From Desulfuromonadales bacterium (lineage in GTDB: Bacteria; Desulfobacterota; Desulfuromonadia; Desulfuromonadales; UBA2197): DNA of 39,064 bases. The translations under genes and the position numbers were made by a program. The stretch covers positions 1-39,064 of the forward strand of contig JACUTW010000017.1 of assembly GCA_014859605.1 (NCBI GenBank). The letters are read 5' to 3'. Within the stretch, counting starts at the first letter, position 1, and every line of letters starts with the position of its first letter. Below are positions 35,545 through 39,064 of this stretch, piece by piece. Under the pieces are notes generated by a model. That model ran no database searches and was not told the origin of the DNA. It was given only the letters and a program-made list of their open reading frames with translations.

Positions 35545-35563
35545 GGCCGGAAAGTTTCCGGCC
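35545..35563 (+). other. Hairpin between amrS and the DUF355 gene, abutting the ribosome site
   Basis: GGCCGGAAA-G-TTTCCGGCC is a 19-nt palindrome. Its right arm ends at 35563, and the AAGGAGG ribosome site of the next gene starts at 35564. A GGCCGG/CCGGCC stem with a 7-nt loop would form directly next to the initiation region. It might protect, cleave or modulate; this is inference. Confidence 0.6.
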
Positions 35564-35574
35564 AAGGAGGAGTT

Positions 35575-36063
35575 ATGCAACTCGAAATCCATAACGTCAA
35601 GATCGAGTATCCGGAAGGATGCAATATCATCCTTGGTCAGACCCACTTTATCAAGAGCGCGGAAGATCTTTATGAGATCATCGTCTCAGCGGCACCAAAG
35701 GCCCACTTCGGCATCGCCTTTACCGAGGCTTCGGGCCCCTGCCTGATCCGCACCGAAGGGAACGACGAGGAACTGACCCGGGACTGCGTCACCGCCCTCA
35801 AAGCGATCGGCGCCGGTCATGTCTTTTGCATTCTGCTGCGCGAAGCCTTTCCGATCACCGTCCTCAATCAGATCAAGCACTGCCCCGAGGTCTGCACCAT
35901 CTACTGCGCCACCGCCAACCCCCTGCAGGTCATTGTTGCCTCCTCACTGCAAGGCTGGGGAATTCTCGGCGTCATCGACGGCTTGCCACCCAAGGGAGTG
36001 GAGAGCGATTTCGACCGGCAGGAACGCCACGCCCTGATGCGCCGGCTCGGCTATAAACGCTGA
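35575..36063 (+). CDS. Adenosine-specific kinase family protein (DUF355)
   Basis: 162 aa, the family length. Beginning MQLEIHNVKIEYPEGCNIIL and including GQTHFIKSAEDLYE, then FGIAFTEASGPCLIRTEGND, it closely fits the DUF355/PF04008 family, which is named for adenosine-binding archaeal structures. The enzymatic role of the family is uncertain and I give no pathway. A perfect AAGGAGG ribosome site is 5 nt from the ATG. It lies between amrS (39 nt) and pcm (14 nt), and co-occurrence with both may point to a shared maintenance process (inference). Confidence 0.85.
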   Translation: MQLEIHNVKIEYPEGCNIILGQTHFIKSAEDLYEIIVSAAPKAHFGIAFTEASGPCLIRTEGNDEELTRDCVTALKAIGAGHVFCILLREAFPITVLNQIKHCPEVCTIYCATANPLQVIVASSLQGWGILGVIDGLPPKGVESDFDRQERHALMRRLGYKR

Positions 36064-36077
36064 AGAGAGGGGAACAT

Positions 36078-36743
36078 GTGACGATCCGGGTGCCGTGGCA
36101 TACGAGAAAGGAAGAAGCGCGCGAGATCATGTTCCGTGAGGATCTGATCGGCCGCGGCATCAAGGATGCTGCGGTGCTGCGGGCAATGCGCGAGGTGCCG
36201 CGGGAGGCCTTTGTTCCCCCGGAGCTGGCAGCCCAAGCTTATGCCGATCAGCCGCTGCCGATCGAAGAAGAGCAGACGATCTCGCAGCCTTACATCGTCG
36301 CTTATATGACCGAGGCCCTGGAGTTGACGCCCGGCGACCGGGTGCTGGAGATCGGCACCGGCTCCGGCTATGCCGCCGCGGTGCTGAGCCGGATTGTCAC
36401 AACCGTCTACAGCGTCGAACGCCTGGGGACGTTGGCCGATAAAGCGCGAAAACGGTTAACCGCCCTCGGCTACAACAACATTGTCGTCCAGGAAGGGGAC
36501 GGCACCCTCGGCTGGCCGGAACATGCCCCCTACGACGCCATCGTCGTCACTGCCGGGGCGCCGAAACTGCCGGAAGCACTGTTGGAACAACTCGCCACGG
36601 GAGGACGGCTGGTCATCCCCATCGGCACGACCTCCTTCCTGCAGATGCTGATCCGGGTCAGGCGACGCGGGGAAAATGATTACCACAGCGAAGAACTCTG
36701 TCCGGTCCGATTTGTCCCACTGATCGGCGCGGCCGGGTGGTAA
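36078..36743 (+). CDS. pcm: Protein-L-isoaspartate O-methyltransferase
   Basis: 221 aa from a GTG at 36078. An ATG overlapping it (36076) is followed at once by TGA and cannot be the start. GAGAGGGG lies just upstream. The enzyme methylates L-isoaspartyl residues in damaged proteins for repair. The SAM motif is VLEIGTGSGYAAAVLSRI, and the family stretch PYIVAYMTEALEL and substrate-side VTAGAPKLPEALLEQL are intact, as is LVIPIG. It follows the DUF355 gene by 14 nt and is probably the last gene of the amrS operon. No terminator was found before the repeat at 36793-36891. Confidence 0.94.
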   Translation: MTIRVPWHTRKEEAREIMFREDLIGRGIKDAAVLRAMREVPREAFVPPELAAQAYADQPLPIEEEQTISQPYIVAYMTEALELTPGDRVLEIGTGSGYAAAVLSRIVTTVYSVERLGTLADKARKRLTALGYNNIVVQEGDGTLGWPEHAPYDAIVVTAGAPKLPEALLEQLATGGRLVIPIGTTSFLQMLIRVRRRGENDYHSEELCPVRFVPLIGAAGW

Positions 36744-36792
36744 GGGAGAAAAAAAGAACCTGTTTAGCGCTAATCCTCCGCACCGTGATTTT

Positions 36793-36891
36793 CTCCCTCC
36801 CCTTCAAGGGGAGGGTTGGGGTGGGGATGGGAAGTTTTCGGCACCAACAAGACCCATCCCCCTCCTAGCCTCCCCCTTGAAAGGGGAGGAA
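36793..36891. repeat. Inverted repeat with two G+C hairpins between pcm and the PP2C gene
   Basis: Left half 36793-36831 and right half 36853-36891 are imperfectly inverted, around a 21-nt centre. Each half contains a hairpin: CCCTCCCCTT/AAGGGGAGGG (36795-36804 with 36806-36815) and CCTCCCC/GGGGAGG (36869-36875 with 36883-36889). This is the same double-hairpin plan as at 22035-22115, although the sequence identity is limited. It ends about 50 nt before the PP2C start. Confidence 0.7.
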
Positions 36892-36943
36892 TTGAACCTT
36901 GCGGAAGATTGAAAAAAAGAAAGCTCAAGTGACGAGGTGTGCC

Positions 36944-37774
36944 ATGGCATACAATGACGGATTAACCAGGAGCGCGTTGAATCTGCCGAGTCCTTTCGGA
37001 GACAACCCGGTGCGGGGGAAATTTCTCAGTGAAGGGATGGAGCTGGCGGAGAAGGTGCAGCAGCTCCTGCTGCCGAAGAATTCGCCGACCTGCAGCTGGT
37101 GCTGCAGCGGCGTCAAGAATCGCATGGCGTCCGGGCTCGGCGGCGACTATTTCGATATCATCAACATGCCGAATGACTGCCAATCGCTCTTTATCGGCGA
37201 TGTCACCGGACACGGCCTGCACGCTTCGGTGGTGATGTCGCTGATCTACGGTTTCATCCACCCCGCCGCCCTCGGCACCTGGGCGCCGCTCGAACTGGTG
37301 CAGCAGGTCAACCGCTTCCTCATCGACTTTGCCCGCCGCTCCGAAACCATCGACCAGTACTTCTCGTCCTCCCTCTTCTACGGGGTTATCGATCCCCGCA
37401 CCTTTGCGATGCATTATGTCAATGCCGGCCAAGTTCCGGCCCTGGTCCTCCGCGACGGCAAGGTCGAAGAACTCGATTCCACCGGCCCCCCCATCGGTTT
37501 TTTCGAGATGCCGGAGATCCAGCTGCAATCCTACAGCTTTGCCAAGGGAGATCGCCTCCTCCTTTATACCGACGGCGTCACTGAAACCGCCAATGCCATG
37601 GGCGAGCCTTATGGCCTTGAACGCTTGAAAGAACTGCTGCGGACGACTGCCGGCACCGATCATCACGAATTTCTCGGCCTCCTCTTTCAGTCCCTCAGCG
37701 ATTTCGGCGTCTCCGATCCCCCCGAGGATGACTGCTCGGCCATCGTCATCGATCTGCACGGCTGCCGGACGTAA
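36944..37774 (+). CDS. PP2C-family serine phosphatase (SpoIIE-like)
   Basis: 276 aa from the ATG at 36944, which has GACGAGGTG upstream; a longer TTG-started frame begins in the repeat and was rejected. Metal-binding motifs of the PP2C/SpoIIE phosphatase domain are intact: GGDYFDI (D68), FIGDVTGHGLHA (D86), YTDGVTET and DDCSAIVID near the C-terminus. There is no receiver, HAMP or GAF domain, so it is a stand-alone enzyme. Such proteins usually dephosphorylate anti-sigma-factor antagonists; none is next to it here. Just before GGDYFD the sequence reads CSWCCSG, an unusually Cys-rich segment. Confidence 0.85.
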   Translation: MAYNDGLTRSALNLPSPFGDNPVRGKFLSEGMELAEKVQQLLLPKNSPTCSWCCSGVKNRMASGLGGDYFDIINMPNDCQSLFIGDVTGHGLHASVVMSLIYGFIHPAALGTWAPLELVQQVNRFLIDFARRSETIDQYFSSSLFYGVIDPRTFAMHYVNAGQVPALVLRDGKVEELDSTGPPIGFFEMPEIQLQSYSFAKGDRLLLYTDGVTETANAMGEPYGLERLKELLRTTAGTDHHEFLGLLFQSLSDFGVSDPPEDDCSAIVIDLHGCRT

Positions 37775-37794
37775 AGATTTCGGCGGATCCGCGG

Positions 37795-38262
37795 CTAATC
37801 GTCGACCGTTTGCATCGGACAATGCAGTGCCTCGGCCAGATCAACGGCTTGATCCTTCAAGCGGCCGCCTTTGATCCCCGCCACCACAAAAGCCTTCCCC
37901 TTGGCATGAACAACATCCATACGAAATCTTGGCGTAGCCGAATGGCGGGCAAGGTGGCGCGCCAGTTCGACCCGGATGATGGCCGCGGCGTCGAGACGGA
38001 TCAATGTAATCGGCAGGCCGGCGATGCTTTTGCGAAGAAGCAGACTGCCATCGCTGCTGACAAAGACCGCGGTCCGGATCAGCGCCGCGCCGGCAATCAA
38101 CAGCGCCAGCGAAGCAACGCCCCCCATCGCCAGACGGATCAAAAGCGGCACCTCTGCGGCCCAGGCACTCCAGAAAAGGAGTGCAGAGATTGGGGTAAGC
38201 CAGAGAGCGAGAGATAATTCTGCCGGCCAGATCTGTTGGTAGCGGATGTCTTTTTCGCTCAT
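37795..38262 (-). CDS. Small membrane protein with C-terminal PH-like soluble domain
   Basis: 155 aa from the ATG at 38262 (GAAGAGAG upstream); a 15-residue extension is possible. Two transmembrane segments are visible (about 16-34 and 40-62), then about 90 soluble residues beginning FVSSDGSLLLRKSIAGLPIT. That layout resembles bacterial PH-domain membrane proteins, but the similarity is only suggestive, and I recognise no specific family. It converges with the PP2C gene (20 nt apart). Confidence 0.6.
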   Translation of the reverse strand: MSEKDIRYQQIWPAELSLALWLTPISALLFWSAWAAEVPLLIRLAMGGVASLALLIAGAALIRTAVFVSSDGSLLLRKSIAGLPITLIRLDAAAIIRVELARHLARHSATPRFRMDVVHAKGKAFVVAGIKGGRLKDQAVDLAEALHCPMQTVDD

Positions 38263-38427
38263 GGGATTTTGCTCTCTTCTTCCTTTCGCAGAAGGAAACG
38301 ACGCCATGTTTCTTCCGGCGCCGGTAGCGCTGGACGTTTCGCGCGTTCATTTTGAGGAGGAACAGCTCTGACACAACAGAAAATTGTGACAATAAAAGAA
38401 GGAATCTGGGATTGATTCGATTTTCTC

Positions 38428-38703
38428 CTACGCCACCCGGATCTCCACCTTGCCGTCGACCGCCTGGGCATAACGTTGCAGAGAGCGCAGACTCGGCAAG
38501 GGGTGACCCGACTCCAGACGGGCAACGACCGACTGGGTTGTCCCCATCCGTTTAGCTACCTCTTCCTGGGTCAGGTGGGCACGTTTCCTCGCCTCGATCA
38601 ACTGTGCGGCCAAAGCAAATTCATCATCAAGACGCACATACTCACGACGAAATCCCTCATCTTGCAGTAACTCTTTTTTCAGGTCAGACGTTTTTTTACC
38701 CAT
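38428..38703 (-). CDS. XRE-family antitoxin (HigA-like)
   Basis: 91 aa from the ATG at 38703 (CCAAGGAG upstream). The N-terminal segment SDLKKELLQDEGFRREYVRL is followed by a Cro/C1 helix-turn-helix with LTQEEVAKRMGTTQSVVARL, then SGHPLPSLRSLQRYA. This matches the HigA-type antitoxin group paired with RelE/HigB-like toxins. It would bind its operator and neutralise its toxin. The toxin gene directly upstream, overlapping by 8 nt, is broken (see 38696-38849), so this antitoxin is probably an orphan. Confidence 0.88.
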   Translation of the reverse strand: MGKKTSDLKKELLQDEGFRREYVRLDDEFALAAQLIEARKRAHLTQEEVAKRMGTTQSVVARLESGHPLPSLRSLQRYAQAVDGKVEIRVA

Positions 38704-38849
38704 GTTCAATCTCCTTGGCCCTGGACAGTGCCAGAACAATCTCTCCCGCCGGGGTCTTTTGACTCTTCTTCACGAAGACCCGCACAATCACCACCCGCCT
38801 GCCGATCACGGTGACATACAGGAAATACAACACTCCAGGATTTATCCAT
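38696..38849 (-). pseudogene. RelE/HigB-like toxin gene with an internal deletion
   Basis: The N-terminal codons from the ATG at 38849 read MDKSWSVVF, resembling the start of HigB-like toxins. Within about 10 codons the frame is lost. In another frame, VLYFLYVTVIGRRVVIVRVF followed by VKKSQKTPAGEIVLALSRAK and the TAA at 38696 is the C-terminal half of the same family (VKKSQKTP motif). About half of a usual ~110-residue toxin is therefore missing. GTGTTGTATTT, or close variants, can be read at the junction in both frames, so recombination between short repeats is a plausible cause. In the second frame the fragment alone would give a 52-residue peptide from an ATG at 38854. Toxicity is unlikely because the N-terminal half is gone. 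Confidence 0.7.
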
Positions 38850-38855
38850 GTCATC

Positions 38856-38883
38856 ACTATAGCAAAAAAGCGATAATTTGCTA
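38856..38883 (-). promoter_or_regulatory. Candidate promoter and operator of the toxin-antitoxin pair
   Basis: TATAGT (38856-38861, minus strand) is 6 nt before the toxin ATG, so translation would be leaderless. The inverted repeat TAGCAAA (38877-38883) and TTTGCTA (38860-38866) overlaps the -10 and is a likely antitoxin-binding operator. The -35 is poor. Confidence 0.5.
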
Positions 38884-39018
38884 GATAATTTTCAGGGGGA
38901 AGGTTCCAGGTGGTAGGAAGTGGTGTGGGTAAAACTGGAGTAATCGCCGAAAGCAGTGTCGTTTTGTGTGGGTAAGCTAAAAGGGCTAATCGACAAATGT
39001 GCCCTTGAGGGGGTACAA

Positions 39019-39053
39019 GAGGACAGGCTGATTTTAATAACCAGCCTGTCCTC
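39019..39053. repeat. Perfect 12-bp inverted repeat near the right edge
   Basis: GAGGACAGGCTG (39019-39030) and CAGCCTGTCCTC (39042-39053) with an 11-nt A/T-rich loop. There is no T-run. A 10-nt direct repeat GTGTGGGTAA (38923-38932 and 38966-38975) lies nearby. It may be part of a mobile or intergenic element that continues beyond the window. Confidence 0.6.
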
Positions 39054-39064
39054 AGTTCTCGTAG

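Noticed and set aside
36899-36943. TTG-started extension of the PP2C gene
   Set aside because: It begins just after the inverted repeat, lacks a ribosome site, and the ATG at 36944 has GAGGTG upstream.
38855-39064. Open frame continuing upstream of the toxin C-terminus to the right edge, containing LRELRTG, which resembles a toxin motif
   Set aside because: I considered an insertion into a toxin gene. The promoter, operator and plausible N-terminus (MDKSWSVVF) right before the join fit an internal deletion better, and the upstream codons look random and include a hairpin. More sequence to the right could reopen it.

Overview
The window looks like a chromosomal segment of a Desulfuromonadales/Geobacterales-type bacterium (Geobacter/Desulfuromonas/Pelobacter relatives). 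The assignment is an inference. It rests on a 14-gene nuo operon with separate nuoC and nuoD, a NuoF with a C-terminal two-cluster ferredoxin domain, a gatCAB operon, an HDOD-domain histidine kinase, and a general mix of anaerobe-style genes. No rRNA, tRNA, CRISPR array or complete insertion sequence was found. Most of the window is ordinary core genome; the two ends are accessory.

Layout. 1-462: 5' part of a BRO-N domain gene that runs off the left edge. 511-1729: PaaI-type thioesterase and a J-domain protein, translationally coupled. 1892-5165: gatCAB (tRNA-dependent amidotransferase) with its own promoter. 5231-5265: rho-independent terminator of the nuo operon. 5290-20258: nuoABCDEFGHIJKLMN, all on the minus strand in canonical order, from a sigma70-like promoter near 20361-20389. 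20672-21955: hemL, divergent from nuo, with promoter and terminator. 22114-23793: glnS. 23999-24274: a cysteine-free thioredoxin-fold protein with its own promoter and terminator. 24422-25825: hemG (oxygen-dependent type). 25857-27038: a cardiolipin-synthase-like phospholipase D. 27179-28345: class I aminotransferase. 28410-32711: a two-gene signalling module (HDOD-GAF-histidine kinase followed by REC-PAS-GGDEF-EAL). 33040-34353: RhlE-type RNA helicase. 34525-36743: amrS, an adenosine-specific kinase family (DUF355) gene and pcm, apparently one operon. 36944-37774: PP2C/SpoIIE phosphatase. 37795-38262: small membrane protein. 38428-38849: an intact XRE antitoxin behind a toxin gene that appears to have lost its middle.

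Functionally, the nuo genes encode a full NADH-type complex I (peripheral arm B-C-D-E-F-G-I, membrane arm A-H-J-K-L-M-N). gatCAB and glnS both serve charging of tRNA-Gln/tRNA-Asn. hemL and hemG are steps of tetrapyrrole synthesis. The HDOD kinase and the GGDEF-EAL receiver protein are likely a cognate pair acting on cyclic-di-GMP.

The most interesting non-coding signal is a set of double-hairpin inverted repeats at 3359-3410, 22035-22115, 25830-25863 and 36793-36891. Three of them contain or abut the stop codon of a neighbouring gene (gatA, glnS, cls), so the repeat itself supplies the 3' end of the reading frame. Other points are the collapsed toxin gene at 38696-38849, the cysteine-free thioredoxin-like protein, the J-domain fusion, and an amrS found without amrA/amrB. 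I saw no convincing wholly new multi-gene defence or mobile system.
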